This document shows, piece by piece, positions 50,991 through 61,084 of a stretch of 64,000 nt of DNA. The DNA is from Paulinella micropora (taxonomy: Eukaryota; Cercozoa; Imbricatea; Euglyphida), in the NCBI GenBank assembly GCA_009731375.1, contig BJOX01000160.1, positions 817,233 to 881,232 of the forward strand, given 5' to 3'. The position numbers and the translations under genes are program-made. Numbering within the stretch: the stretch's first letter is position 1; the number at the start of each line of letters is the position of its first letter. A model generated the notes under the pieces. That model saw nothing but the letters and a program-made list of their open reading frames with translations, had not been told where the DNA came from and made no database searches.

Positions 50991-51239
50991 GCATTCATAT
51001 AAGTGTATTCTATACCAAGAACTGTCGCTGGCACAGATTAGCGGGATAGCTTCATCAAAACTCACACACCAATCACTCATCGGCTTATACACACATTTAA
51101 ATTTGGTTTCTATTCCTTTTTGAATACAATAAAGACAACTTTCATTCCTTTTTTCGCTGACCCTTGAATAGAAATCACAGGCGGTCCGAGCAGAAATATT
51201 AATTAATAAAAAGTTTATGAATGTAAATATAGAGGGCAT
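50979..51239 (-). CDS. signal-peptide Cys-rich protein, PSI-like (element B)
   Basis: 86 residues from ATG 51239. MPSIFTFINFLLINISA is a signal-peptide-like start. ACDFYSRVSEKRNESCLYC, FKCVYKPMSDWCVSFDEAIP and the final Cys residues match the A copy (27939-28190). Confidence 0.6.
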   Translation of the reverse strand: MPSIFTFINFLLINISARTACDFYSRVSEKRNESCLYCIQKGIETKFKCVYKPMSDWCVSFDEAIPLICASDSSWYRIHLYECSLL

Positions 51240-51340
51240 CACGAAATACCAAAAGATTATTTTGCTGAGCAATGATTTTCCTGGTGGTGTTAATGGCAGC
51301 AAGACATTTGACAAAAACATTCAAATGAACTTTACCCCAT

Positions 51341-51640
51341 GTGAAGACCAAACAAGCACTGATACAAAGAGCAAAAATTCTATTTGCTGGCGGTAAGAAT
51401 AGAAAGATTCCTGTCAATAACTTAGCAAAAGATTTAGGGTGGATAACGAGGGGAGGTAGAAATGGAAACAAAAATGCTGAAGGCAGAACAGCCACAGAAT
51501 ATATCCAAGACATAATAAGAGACAGACCCGGCCAACTTAACATAACCGCTGGTATGACATTTGAAGAATTGGAAAATGCTTTAAAAGGGCTAACCGCACA
51601 GGGCGGAACTGGTGCGAAAAAATTGGAAGACATCATTTAA
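51341..51640 (+). CDS. helical protein before the protease (element B)
   Basis: 99 residues. KTKQALIQRAKILFAGGKNR, LGWITRGGRNGNKNAEGRTA, ITAGMTFEELENALKGL and GGTGAKKLEDII. The counterpart in A (30858-31253) is broken. The first codon may lie slightly upstream in another frame. No family recognised. Confidence 0.5.
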   Translation: MKTKQALIQRAKILFAGGKNRKIPVNNLAKDLGWITRGGRNGNKNAEGRTATEYIQDIIRDRPGQLNITAGMTFEELENALKGLTAQGGTGAKKLEDII

Positions 51641-51655
51641 AAAATATTACTTAAG

Positions 51656-52441
51656 ATGATGATAAAAAAGCGTTTGAAACGAAGTGAATGGAAAGCCAAA
51701 TCAAAGAAAAAGGAATTAGTAAATACTCTAATAAACAAAATGCATGCCGACCCTAACACATATAAAACACTTTCAAATGAATTCCAGATACAACCATCAC
51801 AACCATCCACAGAAGAGCAACCATCACCAGCAGAGCAACCATCACCACCAGAGCAACCATCATTACCACCCACAGAAGAGCAACCATCATTACCACCCAC
51901 AGAAGAGCAACCATCATTACCAGCTCCCGAACAAAATGAGCAAGAGGGGGCGTGAAGAGGTTTAATGACGGACGAAATAGACAACATTATGAAATATAAT
52001 TGGTATTTGGGGACAGTAGCGAGCGATGAAATAAACAAACTGAAACCAGAAAAAAGAAAGAAGTATGGGTTTATTATGAACTTGGATAAGTCTAGTCAAC
52101 CAGGCTCACATTGGATTGCTGTTTGGGTTGATCTAATTAAAGACAATTCTATTGAAATCTACGACCCGCTCGCACTGTATAAGCCGACTGACCTATTTCA
52201 CCACCAAATGAAACAGCTAATAGATAAAAGCCGTCCTGATAGTTATTTATTAATGAATGTTAATCAAGTTAAAAACCAAAGCGACACAACAGATACCTGC
52301 GGGTGGCACGGTATTAGGTTTTTGTTAGAAAGAGCGAAAGGGAACCGCTTTAAATTTGCTAGCGGTTGGACGGACTTAAAAGAAAAAGAAGCGGAGGAGT
52401 TGAAAGCTCAGAACGGCTACGGCTTTGATACATTCATATGA
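51656..52441 (+). pseudogene. protease gene: N-terminal domain, Pro-rich linker and adenovirus-type cysteine protease (element B)
   Basis: MMIKKRLKRSEWKAKSKKKE is followed by a Pro/Ser/Glu/Gln linker with repeated EQPSLPPTE units, a single in-frame TGA (51953-51955), then MTDEIDNIMKYNWYLGTVAS and the complete protease domain. GSHWIAVWVD (His), IEIYDPLALY (acidic) and TTDTCGWHGIRFLLERAKG (Cys) are the catalytic landmarks. The domain from 51965 is unbroken, so it could be made alone from its own ATG. A has the same layout in one frame, which suggests a fused precursor originally. Confidence 0.75.
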
Positions 52442-52464
52442 AGTAATTAAAACAAAAATATATA

Positions 52465-52482
52465 TTTTTTCATTATATATGA
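52465..52482 (+). promoter_or_regulatory. poly-T/C/TATA promoter-like motif
   Basis: TTTTTTCATTATATATGA about 55 bp before the penton ATG at 52537. Confidence 0.35.
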
Positions 52483-52536
52483 ACCTTTTTTTAAAAAAAG
52501 CTTCACCAAAAAGTCGGGTCGTAGGGTGTCCCTACA

Positions 52537-53330
52537 ATGCAATATAGGGGAGGTAGGAGCTCTAACATTTACTATGTCAACAGTAAAAATAGGATAAACG
52601 GCACGGACAGTGATTTTACTCACTCCGTTGATATGAAAGGGTTAGGCAATCTAACATACTGTAAAATACTTCATATTTATGTGCCGAAATCGTATTGCTC
52701 TGTGGCAAGTCCTTACAATACTTTTATTCTCAGTGAAAACGGCAACGAGGCACTCATTACGATACCCGAAGGCAACTACAAAATGAACAACTTAAAAAAT
52801 AAACTGGCCGAGATGCTAACAGCAGAAAGCCCCAACGACTACACATACACAATAACAAGCAACAACACAAACACCGAACCCGAAGATGGTAAGCTATTAT
52901 TCACCGTAGCGAACAATCCCATTAACATTCAACCGCGGTTTATATTTGATGACGAAACTCGTATCCACGAAATTATGGGATTTGAGCGGTCCTCCACATA
53001 AGGTCACCAAATGTCATAATATTGACTGGTGAAAAAAAATTGTATTTTCAATCAGACTTAGTCGGCGAAGGTGATAATCACGTATTACAGGAAATATACA
53101 CAGCAAATGAAATCCCGTTTGGCTCTGTTATCTACGATGGAAGCGGGTCGGAGTATGGCAAACTGCTACCTACGAGTTCAAGCAATGTTTATCGGTTTTA
53201 CTTGACTGATGAAAACGACCAACCCATTAACCTCAACGGGCTCGGCATTGTTATGACATTAATAATTTATAGCGAGACGAATTATTTTAATTTATTTACA
53301 TCATTTTTTAATCTACTTAAATCTAGATAA
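52537..53330 (+). pseudogene. penton-like minor capsid protein (element B, one break)
   Basis: MQYRGGRSSNIYYVNSKNRI, then TDSDFTHSVDMKGLG, IYVPKSYCSVASPYNTF and ITIPEGNYKMNNLKNKLAE. A frame break at about 53001 comes before LYFQSDLVGEGDNHVLQEIY and the C-terminal LIIYSETNYFNLFTSFF. The N-terminal block missing an ATG in A is present here with one. Confidence 0.75.
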
Positions 53331-53348
53331 TTAATTTTAATTTTAGAA

Positions 53349-53372
53349 TTTTTTTTCTTATATTACAATATA
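53349..53372 (+). promoter_or_regulatory. poly-T/C/TATA promoter-like motif
   Basis: TTTTTTTTCTTATATTACAA and TATAG following, 35 bp before the capsid ATG at 53406. Confidence 0.45.
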
Positions 53373-53405
53373 GTACAACCAAAACTTGAAAAACAGAAAA
53401 ACAAA

Positions 53406-54876
53406 ATGCCCACACAACACGGAGGCGAATTGGACTTTTCTAAAACTGACTACATCAGTGCTTCTTATCGTTTGAATAAGCTCGCCCCTCGTGAGGGTGC
53501 TGGAACCTTTGAAGTCACCACTGCTGGTGGACAAGAACGAAGCTTTGACCTTATTAGCAGACCTTTTAATCTCGCTAGGTCTTATTTGAGTTTTACTTAT
53601 ATTATGAGAGCGGCTGGTGCCAACACTTATTCTAGAATTTTATGGAAATTAGCCAGATACAACTTCAGACCCGTAGCGGTGTTTATCTGTGCGACATTAA
53701 CAACCTTAGACAAGTGACTAAGATGTTATGGAAACCAGAAATGAGCTTGAAGATTTCTTAGACCTTCCTAACCACGGTGATGCTAGTGGATATGGATGTA
53801 TGCTCCAAAAGTGTAATGCTAACGGCTTGATTAACATTAGTGCTACTGAAGCTATTAGAACAGCCTTTCATGCGGCTGATGGTGCTAACGATGTTGCCGC
53901 CTCTACTCAGAATCTATTGCGAGAGCCCGTGATTGCCGCTCGTCGTCACGATGATGCTGCTCTAACGACTGGAGTTGGAGCTTTGTCGCCCGTAAATGTT
54001 AATTACAATGAGGCGAAGTATCTTGTGGGAAGTGGAGCGAATGCTGCTTTGGCCATTAATGTTAAAATTCCTTTGGGTATGATTCTCAATACTATTTTCG
54101 CACTTGATAAGACTGTTATATTTCCAGAGATTTTGACTATGCGAATTGTGTGGAGTGCTACTGACAGAACCGGTTATACGGTGACGAATGGTGCTGCTAC
54201 TTGTATTAGCACTGCTTATCTTGCCACACTAAATGCTACCATGCCTATGGCTGTATCTGCTGATGTCACCAATCTTGCCTTGTTTCTTGCGGTTGAAACG
54301 AACCCTGATGTCATTCAATCAATCCAGCAGAAGATTGCTAGCCCCGAAGGTATGAGCTTCAATATTGATTATCCCTATGTTTACAAGAATACTACGCCCG
54401 CAAGCACAACCCAAAATATTATTATGCGATATGACAGAGGCCACGGTCGCCGTTTGAAGAAGATTTATCACTCTGTTTTTAACACCGAAGAAAGGAAGAA
54501 CACAGCTTATGACAACGATAACCGTGCCGCCGCTAAGGTTGTTAATTTTTACAGTACTCTGGATTGTGCCCGCCAGCAAGATTTCAACATTGATGCTGCG
54601 AGCGAAGAAGACTATATGTATCTAAGACCAAAGATTGATGGTTCGGCCTTGTTGAATAACGATGTGTATAAATACAAGTGGTTCTGGGTTGATACTTGGG
54701 ATAATACCCGCCCGCTATGGAGCAAGGACCAAAATGAAATCAGTGGTTTAAGCCTTGATACTGAGCGACGATGGGAATTCATTGCGACCACCGCGAATGC
54801 TGCCTTCAACCATTACACTGTGGCAATCACTCATCGGGAGGTTCTGGTTAAGGCAAATATGATTACAATCTCGTAA
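53406..54876 (+). pseudogene. major capsid protein (element B, one break)
   Basis: MPTQHGGELDFSKTDYISAS at the start; the frame changes between about 53640 and 53730. The long remaining frame (53728-54876) includes NHGDASGYGCMLQKCNANGL, PEILTMRIVWSATDRTGY, FLAVETNPDVIQSIQQKIA, NDNRAAAKVVNFYSTLDCAR, WFWVDTWDNTRPLWSKDQ and SGLSLDTERRWEFIATT. About 490 codons. Same family as 32901-34219. The B copy has extra sequence in the middle (about 53860-54060) that the A copy lacks. Confidence 0.75.
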
Positions 54877-54915
54877 CCCCCACCGCGGAAGTAATATTTA
54901 AAAAATTTAGATTAA

Positions 54916-54938
54916 TTTTTTCTTACAATATTATATAC
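54916..54938 (+). promoter_or_regulatory. poly-T/C/TATA promoter-like motif
   Basis: TTTTTTCTTACAATATTATA ten bases before the ATG at 54949. Confidence 0.45.
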
Positions 54939-54948
54939 ATTTGGAGGA

Positions 54949-55865
54949 ATGACCACACACCAACGAAATTTTATAGCACAAAATCCGAAAGGAGACTTCA
55001 TCAATGTCAAGGTCGGCTACGATGGCAATGTTGAAACCAATAGTATGAAAACAGCTTTCAGCGAAGCATTGGTCAGCCAATTAACACCAGTCCTACAAGA
55101 GATTTTCCCATACACAGTTAATACACGGATATGGACATTAACTCAAACTGATTCGTCCATTTCGTTTAATGCGAACATGGCTGAACTTAAAACAGATGTG
55201 AAGACGACCGCGAATGCTGTAATGGTAAGCAAAAAAATAATTAAATACAGAACTGGTATGGGAGTTCTAACACGATTTACTGCTTTATGGACTACTGATG
55301 AAACGAAAGACTACTATTCATATATCGGCATAGGTGAAAGTGATTTTACTAATGGCTTCTATTTTTACAAAATAAGAGCTGGAGGAATGAATATCGCCAG
55401 TGTTAAAGGAGGGGTGCCGACACTTATCGCACAGGCGAACTGGGATGACCCGTGTGATGGGACAAAAGATATGCACGTCTTAGATTGGACCAAAGGTAAT
55501 GTATTCCAGATTAAATTTCAATATCTCGGCTTCGGTGCTATAAGGTTCTACATTGAGAATCCGACCACAGGAGAATTTCAGCTGGTTCACACAATAAAAT
55601 ATGCGAATGCGAATGTGGGTGTTAATCTTTCAAATACAACCCTACCTTTTTCGGCTTGTATCAGAAATTTGCTATTCAAATATTTAAAACTGCGGTCATT
55701 CTTAAACTTTATGTTAATGCTACTTCTAGCCAGCTTATTGACCTGCGAACTTACGACATACAACTCTCTCCTGGTGAAAATCTAACATTTTTATAAAAGT
55801 CTGTATCAACTCCCAATAATGGAGGAAATGTAAGTGTTATTGTAAATTTCGTTGAGGATCAATAA
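54949..55865 (+). pseudogene. conserved virion-type protein (element B, internally deleted)
   Basis: MTTHQRNFIAQNPKGDFINV onward matches the A protein (34408-35646) through GNVFQIKFQYLGFGAIRFYI and NVGVNLSNTTLPFSACI. The sequence then jumps to the C-terminal block LYVNATSSQLIDLRTYDI in another frame and ends VIVNFVEDQ at 55865. Compared with A about 130 residues are missing from the middle. Confidence 0.65.
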
Positions 55866-55879
55866 TTAATTTTTGTAAT

Positions 55880-55903
55880 ATTTTTTTTCTAATATAATAT
55901 AGT
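55880..55903 (+). promoter_or_regulatory. poly-T/C/TATA promoter-like motif
   Basis: ATTTTTTTTCTAATATAATA five to seven bases before the ATG at 55907. Confidence 0.45.
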
Positions 55904-55906
55904 AAT

Positions 55907-56497
55907 ATGTTTTATTATCGGAAGTTGTATGTTGTGGGGGGTAAGAGGTTTCTAACAAAAGCATCTATCAAAAACCACATAAGAATACTTATAAGCAAAT
56001 ATAACGATGGTGAAAGACTAAACCCAGAAGATAGCAATTTCGTGCGAGACTTGATAACCCATCACCCAGGTCTAAAAGATGGCATCATTGATGTTGAAAA
56101 TAATTTGACAACAGGAAGTAAACACTTTCGTGTAAATGGTAAGCCGTTTTCGTGGAATTTCTGTGTTGACCTCATAGGGCTTAGCGAAACAAAAAAAATG
56201 GCGAGATTGTTGAAAGATGCGAGCAGGAACACGATAAGACCGCAAATGCAAGAATATCTAGACCTTATGGCTATTGATGTGTATGTATGCGAAATAAGCG
56301 GTGATATATATGAGCGGGTTGATGTCCACGTAGACCACCACTTTGACATAATACAATTCAAAGATATCCTTAAACAATACCTTGAAGTGAATAGAGAAGT
56401 AGAAGTTGAAGACAACATTTTGAAAGAACCTCATTTTACCAAGTTTAGCGGCTTTCACAAACAGAAAGCAATATTGCGAATAAAAAAAAAGAAATAA
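55907..56497 (+). CDS. DUF3223-like protein with HNH-like end (element B)
   Basis: 196 residues, intact. KASIKNHIRILISKYNDGER, LNPEDSNFVRDLITHHPGLK and FRVNGKPFSWNFCVDLIGLS resemble DUF3223 (DCL-type) proteins found in phages, giant viruses and plants. CEISGDIYERVDVHVDHH then FDIIQFKDILKQYL resembles the split HNH-like motif often fused to it. A nuclease or nucleic-acid role is therefore possible. No counterpart in A. Confidence 0.6.
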   Translation: MFYYRKLYVVGGKRFLTKASIKNHIRILISKYNDGERLNPEDSNFVRDLITHHPGLKDGIIDVENNLTTGSKHFRVNGKPFSWNFCVDLIGLSETKKMARLLKDASRNTIRPQMQEYLDLMAIDVYVCEISGDIYERVDVHVDHHFDIIQFKDILKQYLEVNREVEVEDNILKEPHFTKFSGFHKQKAILRIKKKK

Positions 56498-56520
56498 ATA
56501 TTAGAGGTAAAATGTATCTC

Positions 56521-56680
56521 CTACGGTAAATACTTTTTCAATTCATCTTTACTACTACACCAAGGTTGACGAACTAACCATTCAATATATGGCTTGTCAA
56601 TCTTTGCGATGTCTTCTATTTTTTTCCTTTGTATTTACCAGAATGAAAAGTGTCTTTTGGTTGAGCATTTCTCTTTTCTT
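56521..56680 (-). pseudogene. ExoX-C-like remnant (element B)
   Basis: Minus-strand text FHSGKYKGKK, then in another frame DIAKIDKPYIEWLVRQPW, matches the intact A gene at 36220-36504. One frameshift after GKK. Confidence 0.55.
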
Positions 56681-56688
56681 AATATAGG

Positions 56689-57242
56689 ATGAGTGAGTGG
56701 ATAATCTTTGTTAAGGCTTACTACGTCAAACATAAGATAAGCTACAAGGAAGCATTGAAAAAGGCGAGCAAAGAATACAAACGGCAAAAAGGCGGTAGTG
56801 CTGAGTTGTCGGAGGATATCTATTTGTCTTCGTCAGAGAGAAAGGGTGCTGACGGATGGAAGCCAGTCGCGAGCAAGAAAAATCAATAGTTTATGAAAAA
56901 GATTGTAAAGCTATTGTCGCATTTAGAGGCTCGGTAGATAAAAGGGACCTATTAACCGATGTCGCATTAGTAAAGGGAGTATTAAAAAGGACACCGAGAT
57001 ATAAAGAAGAGCAGAAGCTGGTTAACGAAGTCATAAAGAAATATGGTAAGGATAATGTAGAGCTGACTAATCATTCGCTGGGTGGTACAATAGCGAAAGA
57101 TTTAAGCCGACAAACGGGTGTTAAGGCGACCACATACAACAAAGGTAGTAGCACAAGAGACCTCATTGAAGGAGTAATTGACAGAGTAGCTATAAAGGTC
57201 AATCCAAAAGGTAACAGGGCGAACTTCGGACTGCGAAGCTAA
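56689..57242 (+). pseudogene. class-3 lipase-like protein with N-terminal KGG domain (element B, one break)
   Basis: MSEWIIFVKAYYVKHKISYK then EALKKASKEYKRQKGG is a small domain common in virus proteins. The frame changes near 56865-56885. CKAIVAFRGSVDKRDLLTDV and VELTNHSLGGTIAKDLSRQT follow; H-S-L-G-G is the nucleophile elbow (usually GHSLGG) of class-3 lipases. The acid and the second His are not clear. A membrane-active or entry-related role is known for similar viral lipases, but here it is inference. No counterpart in A. Confidence 0.65.
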
Positions 57243-57389
57243 CCACGAACTACCGAACCGCATTTGACCCCGTATCATTGTTAGGGGCTACGGCTGTAAA
57301 TACTAAGTTAGTGAAGCCGACGAGGGGTGTTCATACGATTGGGAGCTTCAAAGGTAAAGGAGCTAAAAAAATATATTTATAATTTAATT

Positions 57390-60300
57390 TTTGACTTGAA
57401 AGTCGAGCGGGATGCTGTCATTATCGTTGATCAACTCGCGACCTGCCCACTTGTTCTCATTAACTTGTTTTTTATGTTTTGGTTGTGTATTACACTAAAA
57501 TGCGGGACTTGTTGCTGTTTGCTTTTCCTGTTCATATGTATTTTTTTCATTTGGAAGTCCTTAACATTTTCAATGCTACCGCCTTTGTCCATCTTTTCAA
57601 ATATAGCGGGGTTAAGTTGCTTAGCCTCCAAACCTTTACCGCGAAAGTGAAAATATTTTTTACACCGTTCTCAACTTCAATATGAACTCCTTTTGAAATA
57701 TGCTTTAAGTCGTTCTTAGTCATTCCTTCCGTAAAGGCATCCTTCGTTGTAAATTCCAACATTACAATTTCGGAGCTATCCAAGATGCCCTTGTAATTTT
57801 AGATCCATCGCCTAAATCATCTCCAATACCTCCTAATTTTTTATTACCCATATTCTTTACATGCTTAGCACATCTCGCATGGATTTGGAGGCTGTCCGTA
57901 TCGGTGTAATAAAAGTCGTCTTCAATACTCCCATTCGGGTTGGCTTCTTTCATATATCTATACATAATACGACGGCTGTATGCTAGTATGAATGCCCCAT
58001 AGTGTGTTGGCTTTGTTATGCTATCTTTTAATATCACTGGATTGCGAGGGAGACCTATTAAATACCATAAGTCCTTTCCATCCTTATCAACGAATTTTAC
58101 TATGTCGGTTACTTGGTTACGGTTCCAAAATTTCCAGTATTCGTCGTTAGTGGTTATATATGCTGTTTTTGAAGGTATGGGCTTTTGTATCATCTTACCG
58201 TATAAACTATTCATAAATAACTTGGCGGGCAAATATTGTGGGCTACCTTTCTCCGCATTTTCCTTAGCCTTGAACATATCATCTATGTAGTCTTTGAAAA
58301 CTTGTTCTCCGCGGACGGAGTAGTATCCTCTATAAATGCGAACTTCATAACCTTCGGCAACCATATCGGTTATATCTACACTCGTAAGCCATTGGTCCTT
58401 CATATCGTCTAACCTCCATTTAAGAGAACGCATTCGGTCTCGCGAATGTAATTTGTTTTTAGGTGAAATGTAGTCAAGGTTATAGATACCTAGTGGAAGG
58501 TTTCGCGGGTCAAATGGTCCAATCGTTTCTATGATGTCGCCAACCATAAACTCATGTAACATCGCGGTTGGATACAGAGAGACGACATCAGCATCTACGA
58601 GATAATCGTCTATGCCGTCAAACGATAACTGTTTTTTCAAATATTGTTCATACTGCTTAGAAATAAACCGCCTCTTAGATGGGTAAGTCCTTCCGCCTAT
58701 AATCGCTTTTCTAAATGCTAACTCTTCCTTTATTTTTGGAAGTCTTACTTCATAATTTTTGTGTATATATTTTTTCCATATATTGAAAGCCAGTCTTGAA
58801 GTTGAGATATAAGATGAAATATTGACTTTGTGTGCTGTGTAGATAGTAGTGTTTATGTTATCGTAGAACTCCTTCAACCCCATAACACCGTTTTTCAAAT
58901 AGTCTAAGCATTCTTGCCTCGTCTTGATGTCCATATCCTCCCATCTGCGGGCTTTCGTATCGTGGTCGAAGTCTCCCTTCATAACGGTACAGCCCATACT
59001 TTCAAGATTTGCTCTTAGACTTCCTTGTGTATGCACATATCTCAAATTTTAATATTTTCAAACTCTAAACTGATGATAGAGCCGTTATTAATTTTTGATT
59101 GCTTAATCTTAATACCTCTTCTTATTAATTCTTGATGTATGAAGTAGTGGTCGAAGTTCGCCCCGTTAAAAGCATTAACATACAGGGTTGGAGGTTCGTC
59201 CTTTTTCTTATTTCTTCTTCTGCCTCGTTTAAGTGGTTTCACCCATCCCTCCTTAATCTTCTTGCCTCGTTCAAGTAATAGGTCAACGAATTTACTTACA
59301 CAATCTTCGCCAGCTATGTATTGAAAGCCTTTACCGCCCTGAGTGTATCCTACTATGTAGCAATCGTGTATATCGTAGCCATCCGCTATTCCTTTATTTC
59401 TCCAAGTTTCCAAATCGTAATGAATTATGCTGTCGTTGTTAATGTGTTCTTCTGGGTAGAAGTCACTTAGCAAGCTTCTTTTATCATTCTTTTTTAACCG
59501 TGTATCTACAAAATGCTTTCTGTTAAGGTCGCAGGTGTGCTTATTAATATATACTCGCAAGCAGTCCTCACATTTCTTTTTAAATTGTATTTCTAGTCCA
59601 TAATAGTGGTTATTTTCTAAAAAGATTAGTTTGTCCGCCTCTTCGCAATCATTACTAGTTCGTATGATGTCCTTGGTTATCGCATTTGTTATTTCATATG
59701 TGTTTTACCTTCTTTTATGTATTTGTTTAAGATTTCAACTGCTATGGAAAACGGTATAGGTGAATTGGGTTCAAGTTTAAACTCACTTCTAATATCATTA
59801 CATCTCTTCTTATTCAACGGATGGATGTTAAGTATATCCTTACACAGGAAGAATAAGCAGTTATTGTTTTTGCTTGGTGGTGATATATTCCTCCCCTCTT
59901 CAACTTTTTCCCTTTTTTCTCTAACGCCTTCATAGCATCCTCCTCCATTCTCTTGAACGAATATTATTTCAACATATTTGATATCTCTTTCGTATCCATT
60001 CTCGCCAGCTTCTATGTTGCTTATGTTGAACTCGTTAAGAGCATCTATAAACTTGGTGTCATATTCGCGGAGTAAGAAAGAGTTACATGTTTGCTTTTTG
60101 TAGTAGTGGTCGTATCTTTCCCCAGGTATGGTGCTGTATGTTATAGATATGTATACATCGGCATTATTGGTCATACCTCGGCTCCTCGCATTTCTGATGG
60201 CTGGTATCAATACTTTCTCTTCAAGTAGGTTAGTATCGTAGAAACTTATATCAAGGTCTTTGAAATAGTATGCGAGAGAGTTCAGACGATTATCTCTTCT

Positions 60301-60510
60301 GACTGTGTAATCGTAGGTTCTAAATTCTCGTCGCTTCGCTTCTCGTGTCTTAGCTTCGCGGAGATTTGCCCTCGTATTACTACGGATGTTAGATAAAAGG
60401 TCCTGGCGGTTTCTTTTATCTTTCGTTTCAACCCTTCTCAGCTTCGCCTTGGTTTGAAGTAGTTCCACATGTCTTTTGTTTGGTCTCGGTGGTAGTTGTG
60501 GTTTTGACAT
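57390..60510 (-). pseudogene. protein-primed DNA polymerase B of a second type (element B, broken)
   Basis: ATG 60510 (MSKPQLPPRPNKRHVELLQT); the basic N-terminal region ends at a frame change near 59690. A Cys/His block (CEDCLRVYINKHTC) follows, then exonuclease motifs IIHYDLETWRNKG and YVNAFNGANFDHYF. After a join near 59042 come motif A VSLYPTAMLHEF, motif B AKLFMNSLYGKMIQKP and motif C YYTDTDSLQIHA. A single-base break near 57765 separates the last about 125 codons. About 1,040 codons. It resembles the phage phi29/linear-plasmid and virophage-like branch more than the Polinton-type enzyme of A. Confidence 0.85.
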
Positions 60511-60657
60511 TTTACAGTTATGTATATATAAGGTAATATACCTTTTCTAAAAATAATTAATTAATCTTTTTACCGTTATTATATGGGTGTTATATATTTA
60601 GATGGTAAATATTTTTACCAAATTTAAAAAATATTTTGTGATAATACTAGTAATAGC

Positions 60658-60864
60658 TTAAACCGTTATTTTACTCAGTCTATCTTCCAACTCTTGTATC
60701 TTCCTTTGATATTCCTCCATGCTTTTGAGTTCTTGCTTTTGCTTTAATGCTTTTTCTTTTCTTTCCTCCTTCAACCTTTCTTGGTGGCGGTAGTAGTATG
60801 CGAGAGCCTTCTCGTTATTTCTCTTTCGTCTTGCTTCTCCTTCATATAGCTTTGGTCTTGGCAT
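60658..60864 (-). CDS. small basic coiled-coil protein (element B)
   Basis: 68 residues, MPRPKLYEGEARRKRNNEKA, with a basic N-terminus and then a heptad-type helix (YQRKIQELEDRLSKI). Looks like a small bZIP-type DNA-binding protein, the first gene inside the right repeat. Unproven. Confidence 0.45.
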   Translation of the reverse strand: MPRPKLYEGEARRKRNNEKALAYYYRHQERLKEERKEKALKQKQELKSMEEYQRKIQELEDRLSKITV

Positions 60865-60939
60865 CGTCTCAACTATATTTATATTAATATCAATAGATTT
60901 TTATAAATGTAAAATAATTAATTAAATTATTAATTTCTT

Positions 60940-61084
60940 GCTGTCATTTTCGTTTTATTTCCTTCGTCAATATGATTTCTATTTGATTTCGTTAGTTGTT
61001 TAAAAATGGCGATTTGGGCTGAATAACCATTTTTTCGCTAGTATTTTCTTGAAAATACCTGCGGAAAAAGGGTACTTATCTTCT
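60940..61084 (-). repeat. right terminal inverted repeat of element B
   Basis: Counterpart of 21294-21439, ending GGGTACTTATCTTCT. The duplication AGTCAGA follows at 61085-61091. Confidence 0.9.

Larger units (their letters stand above)
21294..61084. mobile_element. Polinton-type provirus B (outer), split by provirus A
   Basis: It begins AGAAGATAAG and ends CTTATCTTCT, with 145-bp terminal inverted repeats and a direct duplication outside. Without A (21475-41465) and one copy of A's 6-bp duplication it is about 19.8 kb. Its genes lie at 41650-60864: rve-type integrase, two DNA methyltransferases, fibre, packaging ATPase, protease, penton and major capsid proteins, DUF3223/HNH-like, lipase-like, and a protein-primed type B DNA polymerase. 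Integrase plus polymerase plus adenovirus-type protease plus A32 ATPase plus capsid genes defines a Polinton/Maverick. Most large genes carry frame breaks. Confidence 0.9.

Noticed and set aside
21294-61084. A single 40-kb virus with duplicated capsid genes
   Set aside because: Two separate sets of termini with their own target duplications show two insertions, and every duplicated gene falls in a different element.
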